A stretch of 60,246 bases of DNA from Oscillatoria princeps RMCB-10. Its GTDB lineage: Bacteria; Cyanobacteriota; Cyanobacteriia; Cyanobacteriales; Oscillatoriaceae. The stretch is taken from the NCBI GenBank assembly GCA_019359235.1, contig JAHHHT010000043.1, forward strand, positions 1-60,246, given 5' to 3'. The position numbers and the translations under genes were made by a program. Shown piece after piece: positions 24,049-33,473 of this stretch (position 1 is the first letter of the stretch; every line of letters begins with the position of its first letter). The notes under the pieces are model-generated. The model had not been told where the DNA came from, searched no databases, and saw only the letters and a list, made by a program, of their open reading frames with translations.

Positions 24049-24467
24049 GCGGTTCTCAGTTTGATGTACTATGGCCCATAAACCCGATTTCGTAGGGGCG
24101 GTGCCCCTGTGCCCGCCCCTACCGTTAGCGTAGCGGCTCCGTTAGGAGCGGTTTCTCCGCAGCACACTAATCTGAGAAACGCTATATAGCAATGGAGAGT
24201 AAGGGCAGGCTCACCCGAAAGGTCTGCAGTCAACAAAGATTATCTGTAAACCCGCCCCTACTCAGGACAAGTCTCGAAGCCCGCCCTCAACGACCTCCGG
24301 ACAGGCAACGCACATTTTATTTGCGCTATAATATCTAGCAATTGTTTCCATTTCCTGCCTGATAAAGGGCTTTGCAGGCCATGCACCTTTAGAAGATAAG
24401 CAGATTAAAAGCCTAAAAGCTCGCCCTACCCAACAGCGCGACAGCTGCAATTTGTCCACCGGCAGTC
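24049..24467. other. Intergenic repeats, no gene
   Basis: Contains GTAGGGGCGG/CCGCCCCTAC palindromes (about 24091-24122), a GCGTAGCGGCTCCGTTAGGAGCGG element also found near 54400-54420, and fragments resembling a degenerate reading frame on the minus strand (24262-24459) that I do not trust. Confidence 0.5.
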
Positions 24468-24502
24468 AAAAAAACAGCCGGCTGCCGTTGAGGCAGCCGG
24501 TG
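24468..24502 (-). terminator. Rho-independent terminator of the PEP-CTERM gene
   Basis: On the minus strand, CCGGCTGCC, a 5-nt loop and GGCAGCCGG are followed by CTGTTTTTTT: a 9-bp GC-rich stem plus U-tract, about 110 bases past the stop codon of the gene at 24615-25349. Confidence 0.85.
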
Positions 24503-24614
24503 TTTGGAGTGGGGAGTATGAATGCCGGCAGAACTTCTCAAGGCAGCCGGTGTGTCAAAAAGCCGCATTTTGATTTACTCTAAAACCCTTGATATCACAA
24601 TTGCCGGTGGAAAA

Positions 24615-25349
24615 CTAGGCATTCTGCTTGACCTTCCGACTGCGCAACCGGGCCAAGATTGCGCCACCCAGCGCCAAACCGCCGAGAGTAGTGGGTTCGG
24701 GTACGGCTGCGAGAACTTTGTCACTTCCGCCACCAGCGTTCACCTGCTGGAAGCGACCGGCTGCTTGCAGTGAGCCACCTTGAAATCCACTTTGGAATGC
24801 GCTTTCAACACCGGCAGCGGTGAGGTTATTGCCGCTCAGCAAAAAGCTAACACTAGAAGATTGGCCGGCAGTCAGACCTTGCTGGGGATTGCCACCCACA
24901 AAGTTGCCAGATCCAGCGGAGCGAATGCCATAACTGAACGAATTGCTGACGTTCGGTAAACCCGGTATAGAGACGTTGGTGTAAGTCTTTGTAAAGGCGC
25001 TGGAGCCTGGATTGTAAGTGAATGTGCTGACGATAGTCGGCAGGTCGAACGCCACCCCAACCAGAGTTGCCGCAGTTGCCCCCAGCCCAGCTGAGCCGTT
25101 GGTCGTGTTTTTGATATCGAGGTTGAGCAGGACCTGCGCCCCCTGCTGGACAAAATTGAAGTCGAGCTTCGCTGTTGCGCCAGTGTTCTCGGTGCTGCCA
25201 TACTGGGGAGCGATAGACAAGCCGAAAGCCTGTGCCGGCGCTGCAGTCAGCGCGGTTGATGCGAGGGCCATCCCGGCAGCCAGCGCGGTTGTGCCGGCAA
25301 GAGCGCGAGTGGAGAGAGAGGTTAAAAGATTACTATTTTTCATATTCAT
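24615..25349 (-). CDS. PEP-CTERM sorting-domain protein, paralogue 1
   Basis: Exported protein of about 244 residues. An N-terminal signal peptide (TALAAGMALASTALTAAPAQA) precedes a beta-rich, Gly/Ser/Thr/Asn-rich body. The C-terminus is a typical PEP-CTERM signal: VPEPTTLGGLALGG, a short hydrophobic run, then basic RLRSRKVKQNA. Such proteins are handled by an exosortase and end up at the cell surface or in the matrix. The ATG at 25349 has GGGGGTGGGA just upstream; the frame could begin at a GTG six bases earlier or at ATG 25343. It shares most of its sequence and its upstream region with the gene at 26624-27376. Confidence 0.85.
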   Translation of the reverse strand: MNMKNSNLLTSLSTRALAGTTALAAGMALASTALTAAPAQAFGLSIAPQYGSTENTGATAKLDFNFVQQGAQVLLNLDIKNTTNGSAGLGATAATLVGVAFDLPTIVSTFTYNPGSSAFTKTYTNVSIPGLPNVSNSFSYGIRSAGSGNFVGGNPQQGLTAGQSSSVSFLLSGNNLTAAGVESAFQSGFQGGSLQAAGRFQQVNAGGGSDKVLAAVPEPTTLGGLALGGAILARLRSRKVKQNA

Positions 25350-26212
25350 TCCCACCCCCTAAGAGGAGAGATGCTAAACTTTCAGGAGAGATGGCTGAGT
25401 TTGTGAAGCCTGCCAGTCTGTCCTTGTGGTTGACCGCCAATTTCATTGTGGCACTCTTATACAGCAATTCTTAGCAGTTTGCCTGTATCTTTAATCAAAA
25501 TTTTTTTTAGCCCGGGTTTTCTTAAAGATTGAGTGAAATCCCTCACTTTTACGCACAATTGCGGTTGACAGCCCGCGTGCTGCATGCTTTTATTGCCGGC
25601 TCACTCCGCAAAATCACGGAATCTGAGGGCGATCAGTTTTTAATATATGTTAACAGGATAGTCTATTGATAAAAAAGTTAATAGGAAATCTTTAGATGAC
25701 CCCTGGGGTTGGGAGGCGCGGTCAGGGGTGGGGGGTTTCCTTCAGGGAAGAGCAAACAAGCAATTTAGGCCAAGTAGGCAGCTGGCTGCAGACGCCGCCG
25801 GCAGGGAAAGAAGGTTTCAAGGCGGCAAGGCAGGAAGGCTGCAATACCAATTTTATTTAATCGTGAAACAGATAGTTCTGGCCCCCCCCTTTTTAAGGGG
25901 GGCTGGGGGGGATCTGAACTGTTCGATCGCAAAAGAAAATTGATATAATGTCCAAACCTCCTGCAGCTGCCGGTGGCAACAGCACGCACAACCCGCTCGG
26001 GCAAAGGCAACCATCCGAGAAGCGGATGTGCCACCGGCGGGCTACTGGTGGTGTTTTTGAGCAAGCAACCGGCGGAAGTCTGCCAGTTGGGGAATGGCTG
26101 CAAGAGCGATCTGCCAGTGAAGGCAAGCAACTGCGGCTTGCGCCGGCATGTCCAAATAGCACATCGCCCTCTTGCGCCCAACGGTCAGCGGATAGGAATC
26201 GCCACGGAACAA
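25350..26212. other. PEP-CTERM promoter region and repeat DNA
   Basis: Bases 25356-25620 resemble 27386-27640 (shared TGGCACTC, GGTTTTCTTAAAG, AATTGCGGTTGAC blocks), so the promoter was duplicated with the gene. A partial GATCCCCCC-type element lies at 25881-25914. The remaining frames to 26212 look like decayed sequence. Confidence 0.5.
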
Positions 26213-26368
26213 CTAGGCATTCTGGCTAGCTTTGCGCCGGCGTGATGTCGCCAGAGCCCCTGCGACTAAGCCCAAACCTGCCAAAGTTGCCGGTTCTAGC
26301 ACCTTCGTCGTCTCGGCGGGCGTTACGGAACCCACCGGCTGACAGAGGTTTTTGAGAATCAGTTCCAG
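26213..26368 (-). pseudogene. Orphan C-terminal fragment of a PEP-CTERM gene
   Basis: The minus strand reads a clear PEP-CTERM-like tail: VLEPATLAGLGLVAGALATS, then RRRKASQNA and a stop at 26213-26215. No full gene precedes it in frame; the upstream sequence gives only about 20 unrelated residues (LELILKNLCQPVGSVTPAE). The consensus PEP is changed to LEP. It is a relic of a third paralogue. Confidence 0.7.
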
Positions 26369-26623
26369 AACCGGCATTCAAATAAAAAGGAGCCAATTTC
26401 CTGATGGCCGCGAATGTGCGACAGCTGTTTGGATCGCGGATTTTCAATGATGCCAGGGGCTCCTGTTTTTTTGTGCGCAGCGACGAAAACCGACTGCCGG
26501 TTTCGCTGCCGGTGTTGGGAGTGGGGATTCTCAACCTGGGCACAACTCCGGCCTCAGTCGGTGCGGTCGCCGGCTGTCTTTCTACCGGGTGCAAAGCGCT
26601 TGATATGAATTGCCGGTGAAAAA

Positions 26624-27376
26624 CTAGGCATTCTGCTGAACTTTCCGACTGCGCAACCGGGTCGCGAGTGCGCCACACAGTGCGAGACCGGCGAGAGCGC
26701 TGGGTTCGGGTACGTCTACCGGATCTGGGTCAGGTGTGACGAGGCCGGCGAGCACTTTGTCACTTCCGCCACCAGCGTTCACCTGCTGGAAGCGACCGGC
26801 AGCCTGCAGTGAGCCACTTTGATATCCACTGAAGAATGCGCTTTCAGCACTGGCAGCGGTGAGGCCCGCGCCACTCAGCAAAAAGCTCACAGCAGTAGAT
26901 TGGCCGGCGGTCAGACCTGCTTGGGGATTGCCACCGACAAAGTTACCAGTTCCAGCAGAGCGCATGCCGAAATCGAATGGGCCGGCCAAACCCGGTATCG
27001 AGACATTGAAGAATTCCCGTATGAAGTTGCTGGAGCCTGGATCGAAATCGAAGCTGCTGACGATATCCGGCAGGTCTAGCGCAACCCCAACCAGAGTTGC
27101 CGCAGTCGCCCCCAGCCCAACAGAGCCGTCAGTCGTATTTGTAATACCGAGGTTGAGCGTAACGCCCCCAGCCGTGTCCGCAAAGTCGAAGTCCAGCTCA
27201 GCTGTTGCGCCAGTGTCTTCGGTGCTGCCGAACTGCGGATTGATGGACAAGCTGAACGCCTGCGCCGGCGCTGCTGTGAAGGCGGAAGAGGCGAGGGCCA
27301 AACCGGCTGCCAGAGCGGCTGTCCCGGCTAGCGCACCTTGAGGCAGAAGAGCGGTAAAGAGATTAGTGCTTTTCAT
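26624..27376 (-). CDS. PEP-CTERM sorting-domain protein, paralogue 2
   Basis: About 250 residues, close paralogue of the gene at 24615-25349 (shared STEDTGATAELDFDF, GLGATAATLVGVALDLP, AAGRFQQVNAGGGSDKVLA). Signal peptide about residues 10-40 ending AAPAQA; C-terminus VPEPSALAGLALCGALATRL then RSRKVQQNA. Compared with paralogue 1 it has a short Asp/Pro-rich insert (TPDPDPVD) before the PEP motif. I prefer the ATG at 27376, aligned with MKNSN of the paralogue and preceded by GGGA; an in-frame ATG at 27385 is possible. Confidence 0.85.
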   Translation of the reverse strand: MKSTNLFTALLPQGALAGTAALAAGLALASSAFTAAPAQAFSLSINPQFGSTEDTGATAELDFDFADTAGGVTLNLGITNTTDGSVGLGATAATLVGVALDLPDIVSSFDFDPGSSNFIREFFNVSIPGLAGPFDFGMRSAGTGNFVGGNPQAGLTAGQSTAVSFLLSGAGLTAASAESAFFSGYQSGSLQAAGRFQQVNAGGGSDKVLAGLVTPDPDPVDVPEPSALAGLALCGALATRLRSRKVQQNA

Positions 27377-28158
27377 AATTCCCATCCGGTACGATAAGAG
27401 AAGCTGAACTATCGGGATAGATGACTGAGTTGATCCGGTCTGCGACCGCGTATCTGTCCTTGACCGACGATTTTAGTATGGCACTCACCTCTGCCCGTTG
27501 CAAGCCCTTCCCTCTATCTTTAACAAAAAATTATTTTGGCCCCGGTTTTCTTAAAGTTTGAGTTAACTCTCTCAAACATCCGCAAAATTGCGGTTGACGC
27601 TAGGGAAGTTGCAGGCATTTTATTTCGGATCACCGCAAAATCTCGGAACAGGCTATTTATAGCGTTTCTCATATTAGTGTGCTACGGAGAAACTTTTTTC
27701 CTGAGACAACGAGTAAACATGCAATCCCAGCTTAACGCCCCGGTCGCTTGTGACGCCGCCGGCAAGTTGGAAGGCTACAGGGCTCTACCATTTTGAGGTT
27801 CTAACGTCCCAACCTTCTGTAGCTGCCGGTGGCCATAACGCACTGCCACAGCCAAACTGGGCATTCTGGCTAGCCTTGCACCGGCGCTCTGGCCGCCAGC
27901 ACCCCTGTCACCCAGCCCAAACTTGGCCCAGCCCCACCGGCGGCGTCCCGCACAGGGGAATGATAAGGATACAGCCGAAATTGAGACAAACCGGCAGCCG
28001 GTGGCACGCCACAGGAGGAGGCGGCGGGCGTCCCGCGCCTGCCGGCGTGCCAAGACACGCGCCGCTGAGAGAAAATCTGCGTTAATCTGCGTTAATCTGC
28101 GGTTAAAAAGCGGGGCATATTCCCATCCTACCACGCAAAATCCCCCAGCCGGTTCCGC
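27377..28158. other. Duplicated promoter and second decayed PEP-CTERM tail
   Basis: 27386-27640 mirrors the promoter of paralogue 1. Around 27858-27935 the minus strand reads GLGWVTGVLAAR and, after a one-base frame shift, RRCKASQNAQ: a disrupted PEP-CTERM tail like that at 26213. Minus-strand frames in the rest are built of Arg/Gly/Ala-rich repeat sequence. Confidence 0.5.
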
Positions 28159-28944
28159 TTACTTAACCAGAGGCGTGTCAGCAATTTCTTGCCGGAGTTC
28201 AACTTGATTCAACAAGTCTTTCCAGTCAGTTGCGAGTGCCGGTTCTGCGGGATTCTCCACGCGCAGCTGGGCTAGGGCTGTCAGAGCGTCGTACCACAAC
28301 CCATTTTCGGCATAAAGGGCAGCCTTGTCGCGCTGTTGCGCCGTGTCTAACTTCGCCTTCAGGTCTGGGGAAAGTTCAACCCGCTGAATCCATCCGTTCA
28401 CGAAAGGATTTTCCGAATTCCCTTCGGGATCGCAAATCAGGGTGAAGCCCCACTGGTACTTCTTGCCAAGTTCTAGAGGCTTGGACGCCGATCCAGCTGG
28501 CATGCCGATGCTCACAATACCAGGACGAGAGCCGTCAATTGTGAAAGCGGTTTCGTAAACTGTATTGTCGGCTTCGTCTTTGAGAGTCAGCTCCGCTTTG
28601 GCTGCGAAAGTTGCGGGAACATAAAAAAATAATGTCGGATACCCGGAGCTCGTCAGCCCACCGGTTTTGTCTCTTCTGTCTGGCACCAAGGCGGTTACGG
28701 GTGTCGCGCCGGTGAGGCAAGGTCTCCCCCGCGTTCCCGACGATTCCCGATTGCCTGGTGGGGGTGCTGTGTCCGGCTCTTTATAGGTAATTCTGGCCAC
28801 AAGCAGTTCCTCACTCCGCGCAACCGTTTGGCTGAGGGGGTTGGGCTGGCGCTGTGCGAGTTCAGGCCAGCTAGGGATGCTAAAGGTTTCCAGGAATAAA
28901 ACAGCAGAAATTGTTATCGAATGGGGAGAATATTTGGCCATCAT
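28159..28944 (-). CDS. DUF928 family exported protein, copy 1
   Basis: 261 residues. The N-terminal ~30 residues are a weak signal peptide. The DUF928 body shows PPPGNRESSGTRGR, C-x-TGATPVTALVPD, PTLFFYVPATFAAKAELTLKDE, GIVSIGMP, LELGKKYQWGFTLICDPE, GWIQRVELSPDLKAKL, and ends with ALYAENGLWYDALTALAQLR and DWKDLLNQVEL. Function is unknown, but DUF928 genes are often neighbours of CHASE2 genes in cyanobacteria, as here (CHASE2 at 31062). Start ATGATG is preceded by AAGAGG. Confidence 0.9.
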   Translation of the reverse strand: MMAKYSPHSITISAVLFLETFSIPSWPELAQRQPNPLSQTVARSEELLVARITYKEPDTAPPPGNRESSGTRGRPCLTGATPVTALVPDRRDKTGGLTSSGYPTLFFYVPATFAAKAELTLKDEADNTVYETAFTIDGSRPGIVSIGMPAGSASKPLELGKKYQWGFTLICDPEGNSENPFVNGWIQRVELSPDLKAKLDTAQQRDKAALYAENGLWYDALTALAQLRVENPAEPALATDWKDLLNQVELRQEIADTPLVK

Positions 28945-29478
28945 CCTCTTGACAAGGTAATCCAGTAAGTGCGGAAAAAACTACTTGACAAATATATCGA
29001 AAGCATTTATAAATCAGCACTGTCAAATCCGGAAGCGCCGGCATGGCTTGCGGGCGCAACCGGTGGGGAAAGCAGGAGTGCGCTGGAGTGGGACAGGCAT
29101 CTCGGCTGCCCTCAAAAACAAGGAGCGCGGGCACGCCCGCCCTACCCTGCTTGCAGCGCCACCGGCGGGCTTTAGCGCCGGCTGCAAATAATCGCGCTCT
29201 CACCGTAAATGATATAAATTCTATCAGGATGAAAGCTACAGAGGTACGCGCATCCGCGCTTACTGGACACTCCGCGTTCTGGCAAGCAATGAGCTCGGAC
29301 TGAAAATTAGGAATTATCAACTGTCAACTGTCAATTAAGATGGCAAAATGTTAATTCCCAATTGATCTAGCGGTTTTCAGTTGGATGAAGTGCGCCCCAG
29401 AAACCCGGGTTCTTTAAGAAACCGGGTTTCTCAGTACCTCACTAATATGAAAAACGCTACAAGTCAAGCTGCGCTTGC
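28945..29478. other. Intergenic DNA between DUF928 paralogues
   Basis: No gene seen. Contains GC-rich repeat fragments (29050-29180), an AACTGTCAACTGTCAATTAAG stretch and an AAACCCGGGTTC/GAAACCGGGTTTC palindrome at 29398-29434. Confidence 0.5.
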
Positions 29479-30243
29479 TTACTGAACGAGGGGCGTTTCG
29501 GCAAGTTGTGCGAGTCCAACTTTATTCAACAGGTCTTTCCAGTCAGCTGCGAGCTGTGAGTCCCTGGGATTGTCCATGCGCAGCACAGCCAGGGCGGTCA
29601 GGGTGTCGTACCACAGCCGCGCTTCCGCGTAGAGGGAGGCTCGCTGGCGTTCTTTGGCCTTCTCCAGCGCCCCAACCAAGGTTTGGGGGAGTTCAACCCG
29701 CTGCACCCACCCGTCCACGACCAGATCGCCAGACCGGTCGTCGGGATTGCAAATTAGGGAGAAGTACCAGCGGTAATTTTTGCCAATTTCTAGAGGCTTT
29801 GACGCCCCCGCCGGCATGCCAATCTTGACAATACCCGGAGTAGTGGTGGCAATGCTCACCGAAGTTTCGTAAACCTTATTTTTGTTTTCGTCCTTTAAAA
29901 TCAACTCCGCCGACTGTGCGGTATTGGGAGGCACATAGAAAAAGAAGGTCGGATGCTCGGAACCCGTCAGCCCACCGCTTTTTTCCGGGGTCAGGGCAAT
30001 CAGAGACCTGTCGCCAGAAAGGCAAAGGCTGCGCGATGCCCCCGCTTCTCGGTTTCCTGGAGGGGGCCCAGCGTTTGGCTCTTGGTAGTTAACTTCCGCT
30101 AAAATCCGTTCCCCACCCTTCAAAACCGTTTGGCTGAGGGGGTTGTGTTCTGAAGTCGCCCGTGCCGGCAAGCTTTGGATGCTAGCCAGTCCCAGAGATA
30201 GGGTAACAGAAAGTGCGGTCAGACGCAAAAAATAATTGGCCAT
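29479..30243 (-). CDS. DUF928 family exported protein, copy 2
   Basis: 254 residues from the preferred start. Signal peptide MANYFLRLTALSVTLSLGLA through LPARA. Same DUF928 landmarks as copy 1: PPPGNREAG, GDRSLIALTPE, PTFFFYVPPNTAQSAELILKD, GIVKIGMPAG, LEIGKNYRWYFSLICNPDD, GWVQRVELPQTLV, SLYAEARLWYDTLTALAVLR, DWKDLLNKVGL, ending ETPLVQ. An ATG at 30267 lies in frame, but AGGATTAAC directly precedes the ATG at 30243 and that start gives a proper signal peptide. Tandem paralogue of copy 1; together they likely serve the same envelope role. Confidence 0.9.
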   Translation of the reverse strand: MANYFLRLTALSVTLSLGLASIQSLPARATSEHNPLSQTVLKGGERILAEVNYQEPNAGPPPGNREAGASRSLCLSGDRSLIALTPEKSGGLTGSEHPTFFFYVPPNTAQSAELILKDENKNKVYETSVSIATTTPGIVKIGMPAGASKPLEIGKNYRWYFSLICNPDDRSGDLVVDGWVQRVELPQTLVGALEKAKERQRASLYAEARLWYDTLTALAVLRMDNPRDSQLAADWKDLLNKVGLAQLAETPLVQ

Positions 30244-31061
30244 GTTAATCCTGTCAGCGTCATCCAATCAGTGCGGGAAAATACTTGACAAAGAATCGGA
30301 GACATCGCCAGAGTGTAAATAGATTTTATAGGAAACACCTCCTTTGTCTCCAGCGCAAGTCCCTGCAGCCAGCTTGTAAGATTCCAGAGCGTCGCCCGTC
30401 ACAGAAGCCCTGAGTTTTTCTCGCGAGCGCTCTTGCTGTCCCAAGCCTTCCGGGCGGAGGAAAGCGCAACTGAGAGCTTTCCCCCACCAATTCCTGCGTC
30501 AATCAGCTGAAAGTCATTGAGTTGGCATACCGGCCTTGCGGTACTGTACAGCCGACCGCTTCCACTCCCGGCTGCGCTGGCATGTCCGCTTCAAGGGCGA
30601 CGGTAAAAAAGCCGCTGCCACAACACCCTGTTGGGAGAAGCGCTCAACCCCCTCAGAACTGACATCTGGCTTCCCAACAAACAGGGAATTGACGGATGGG
30701 TCTGCCCGCAGGCTAATATTTCCTGCAACTATTTTATAATTTACATCATCAGCTCTTAATCGTGCGTGACTTTAGACTTTTTTAACATAGAAGTCTTCTG
30801 TTGAAGTCAAAGCTAAGGCGACCTGTGGACTCGAACCAGCCCCCTGAGAAGGGCATTATAACCTTTTGTGAGCCGACTTAGCAGGTCTGCCCGCCCGAGT
30901 TATTTTCACAGGAATTTGTGTGCGCCTTTTGGTAGAGGGTTAAGTGAGGAAGCGCTTAAATACCTCCAGCAATAAATTGCTCAGTTTAAGTCAAGCGGCA
31001 GCAGTCAGCAGACCAGCTCGCCCGGTTGGCTACTGTGTGTCAGTCATGAAACCTATGCCTT
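30244..31061. other. Intergenic region upstream of the CHASE2 gene
   Basis: Apart from the tRNA-like relic I see no gene. The minus-strand start side holds the DUF928 copy 2 promoter; the right side precedes the CHASE2 ATG. A 67-residue plus-strand frame at 30536-30739 has no recognisable features. Confidence 0.45.
30817..30926 (-). pseudogene. Degenerate tRNA-Ser(GCU)-like sequence
   Basis: On the minus strand, GACCTGCTAAGTC resembles an anticodon arm with GCT anticodon. GGTTCGAGTCC is a T-loop, GGTCGCC would be the 3' acceptor strand, and a long segment between them fits a serine-type variable arm. The 5' acceptor (GGCGCAC) pairs only partly, the T-stem has mismatches, and the D-arm is not recognisable. 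Probably a tRNA relic; a divergent functional tRNA is less likely. Confidence 0.3.
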
Positions 31062-32861
31062 ATGATAGATAAAAATCTTTTGACGAAAATTCGTTCTGTC
31101 TTGCCCAGCGCGACTGACCTAAAGGAGGCAGCGTCTACCTTCTTTCGCGAGGTGGCGATTGCGAGTGTGGCGGTCACATGCTTGCTCGCAGGGGTGAAGC
31201 AGCTGGGGACGCTAGAGGCAGTGGAGCTAAATGCCTTCGACCAGATGATCCGGTTGCGTCCCGAAAAAGGCCCAGACGACCGGCTGCTGATCGTGGGCAT
31301 CACTGACGGAGATATCCAGTTGCTCAAAGAACCGATACTCTCAGATCGAACAGTCAAGCGGCTGTTGGAGAAAATCGAGCAATTGCAACCGCGAGCGATC
31401 GGTCTGGATATCTTGAGAGATGTGCCGGTGGAGCCAGGGAATGCGGATTTAGTCAAGTACCTGGACAGGAGCGAGGGCATCATTACTGTGTGCAAAATTA
31501 GTGACCCTGACGCCAAAGATCCGGGAACGCCACCCCCGCCAGGATTCCCAAAAGACCGGGTTGGATTTGCCGATCTGGTGGTAGATGCCGGTGGAATTCT
31601 CCGCCGCACCCCATTTTTTCTCACACCCCAAGAGACTCCCTTTCCCCTCAAACATCTCTGTAACAACCCCTCCAATCAGGTGCCCTCCTTTGCCCTCCAG
31701 GTAGCAAACCTTTACCTGGAACAGCAGGGAATCCACTCGGGCTCATCCCGAGAAGGCGAGCTAATGCTAGGCTCAACTGTATTTAAACGCCTGGAAAAAA
31801 ATAGTGGCGGATACCAAAAGGCTGATGTGGGGGGGAACCAACGGCTGATCGACTACCGGTCAGCCGGCAGCGTCGCCAAACAAGTCAGCCTCACAGAAGT
31901 CCTCAACGGCAAACTGGACGCCAACTCAGTCAGGGAGCGGATTGTCCTGATCGGCTACACAGCACAAACTGCTAAACAAGACAGTTTCTACACCCCCTAC
32001 AGTGCCGGTCTGAAAAACAGCCAGAAAATGCCAGGGGTTGTGGCTCACGCTCAGATTGTCAGCCAGATCCTGAGTGCGGTGCTCGACAAGCAGACCCAAT
32101 TTTGGTTTTGGCCAGAGTGGGCGGAAGTCCTCTGGATAGGGGCGTGGTCACTTGTGGGTGGAACCCTGGCTTGGCGGATTCGCCACCCGGGCAAGTTTGC
32201 GCTGGTTTCTATTTCGGCGCTGGGTGTTTTATTTGCAACCTCCTTTGGCTTGTTTGTGCGCGGAGGGTGGCTGCCTGTGGTGTCGCCGGCGATCGCATTG
32301 ATTGCCTCTGCAGGGAGTGTGGTTTTAGCAGACCGATTCAACAAAGCCGGATACCCGCAGGCGATCGCCAATCGCGTCAAACAGGTGTTTAAAGTCGAGA
32401 TTGACCTAACCAAAAAGGAGCGCGAGGTGGCTGAGATCACCGAGTCGGAAACCTTCAAGGAATTGCAGCGAAAAGCTCGCGAGCTTCGGGGGCGGGAACG
32501 CCAAGATTCTCAAGCTGGCGTCGCCCCAACAGCGGGCGAACCCGCCAGCAACCAGCACGCCGCCGCAGCCGATGATTATTTCGGGCCTCCGCGTCAAAAA
32601 GGCAAGCAACTGGAGGCGAAAGACGCACCGGCAGCCGCAAACCCGCCCTCCCCTATTAGCTCAGCCGACCATTCCTCACCGCTGCCAGAAAATGCCGTGC
32701 CGCTGAAACATCACGAGGGCGACGCGCCGGCTGCCGGTGTCTCCAACGGGCAGAGCTCGCCGCAGCCACCGGCTTTCGAGAGTGCGGAGGACGATTACTT
32801 GCAGCAGTTGCGTTCAAAAGCGAAAAAGTTGAAGCATAGAGACGAAAAATCTGGCGATTGA
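31062..32861 (+). CDS. CHASE2 domain membrane sensor without a catalytic output domain
   Basis: 599 residues. An N-terminal membrane helix (about 28-45) is followed by an extracytoplasmic CHASE2 domain with its hallmarks: NAFDQMIRLRP, DDRLLIVGITDGDI, LLEKIEQLQPRAIGLDIL, GFADLVVDAGGILRR, ERIVLIGYTAQTAKQD. Then three membrane helices (roughly residues 345-430). The cytoplasmic tail starts with a short helix and is otherwise disordered, rich in Ala, Pro, Gln and Lys, with two similar motifs (DDYFGPPRQKGKQLE and DDYLQQLRSKAKKLK). In most CHASE2 proteins an adenylate cyclase or kinase follows; none is present, so it must signal through a partner. Often linked with DUF928 genes, as here. Confidence 0.9.
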   Translation: MIDKNLLTKIRSVLPSATDLKEAASTFFREVAIASVAVTCLLAGVKQLGTLEAVELNAFDQMIRLRPEKGPDDRLLIVGITDGDIQLLKEPILSDRTVKRLLEKIEQLQPRAIGLDILRDVPVEPGNADLVKYLDRSEGIITVCKISDPDAKDPGTPPPPGFPKDRVGFADLVVDAGGILRRTPFFLTPQETPFPLKHLCNNPSNQVPSFALQVANLYLEQQGIHSGSSREGELMLGSTVFKRLEKNSGGYQKADVGGNQRLIDYRSAGSVAKQVSLTEVLNGKLDANSVRERIVLIGYTAQTAKQDSFYTPYSAGLKNSQKMPGVVAHAQIVSQILSAVLDKQTQFWFWPEWAEVLWIGAWSLVGGTLAWRIRHPGKFALVSISALGVLFATSFGLFVRGGWLPVVSPAIALIASAGSVVLADRFNKAGYPQAIANRVKQVFKVEIDLTKKEREVAEITESETFKELQRKARELRGRERQDSQAGVAPTAGEPASNQHAAAADDYFGPPRQKGKQLEAKDAPAAANPPSPISSADHSSPLPENAVPLKHHEGDAPAAGVSNGQSSPQPPAFESAEDDYLQQLRSKAKKLKHRDEKSGD

Positions 32862-33473
32862 ATCTGTAGCGCCAACAGCCCACCCGGGCGCTTGCGACTA
32901 GGAAGTGCCTGGAGGAAGGCCGGTTATTGTTTTGTGAGACTGCCAAGACGCGCCTGAGCGCCAAGGAAAGAAAAGAGAGAGGATTTCACAAAAGAATTAG
33001 AAGGGCTACAGATGGCACACTAGATAGATAGTCTCGGAGGTGCGGTTAGTTCAAAAAGGTGGCCTGCAGTTATTAAGCAGCCCTGCGGCTTGCAGGAGTT
33101 TGAATTTTGCGCAGAATTTGGCGCAAGTCCGGCTCCTGACACCGGCAGCCGGTGCGCGTCTCAGTTAAAATGGTTGAAAGATAGAGAAAAGGGGAGGAGC
33201 CGGTGAAACAGCCGCTCTGGGAATTGCGCTTTGAGATTGAGGAATCACAAGAGCGAGCGCCTGACGGCAGCGAAGCGTCTCTACCGAGTGAAGGAGCTGG
33301 GGGCAAGGGGCGATTGCGCTCCCTGAATCCTCAACCGATTTTCCTGCCGCAAAGGATTTTAAGGCGATTCGGTTTACGCCCCTACATCCTCTTGATTTTT
33401 TTTTCAAGGTAACATAAAAGAATGAGAGGGTTTTCAGAGGTTTTATATAAATCCAATCAAGGTTTAGAAACTT
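32862..33473. other. Intergenic region, one doubtful small frame
   Basis: A plus-strand GTG frame at 33203-33412 (69 residues, MKQPLWELRFEIEESQERA) has GGGGAGGAG just before it, but the rest looks random; I leave it uncalled. The end of the region should hold the promoter of the MinD-like gene. Confidence 0.4.

Noticed and set aside
33203-33412. 69-codon small protein with a good GGGGAGGAG site
   Set aside because: Only the first ~19 residues look protein-like and nothing supports conservation; left uncalled.
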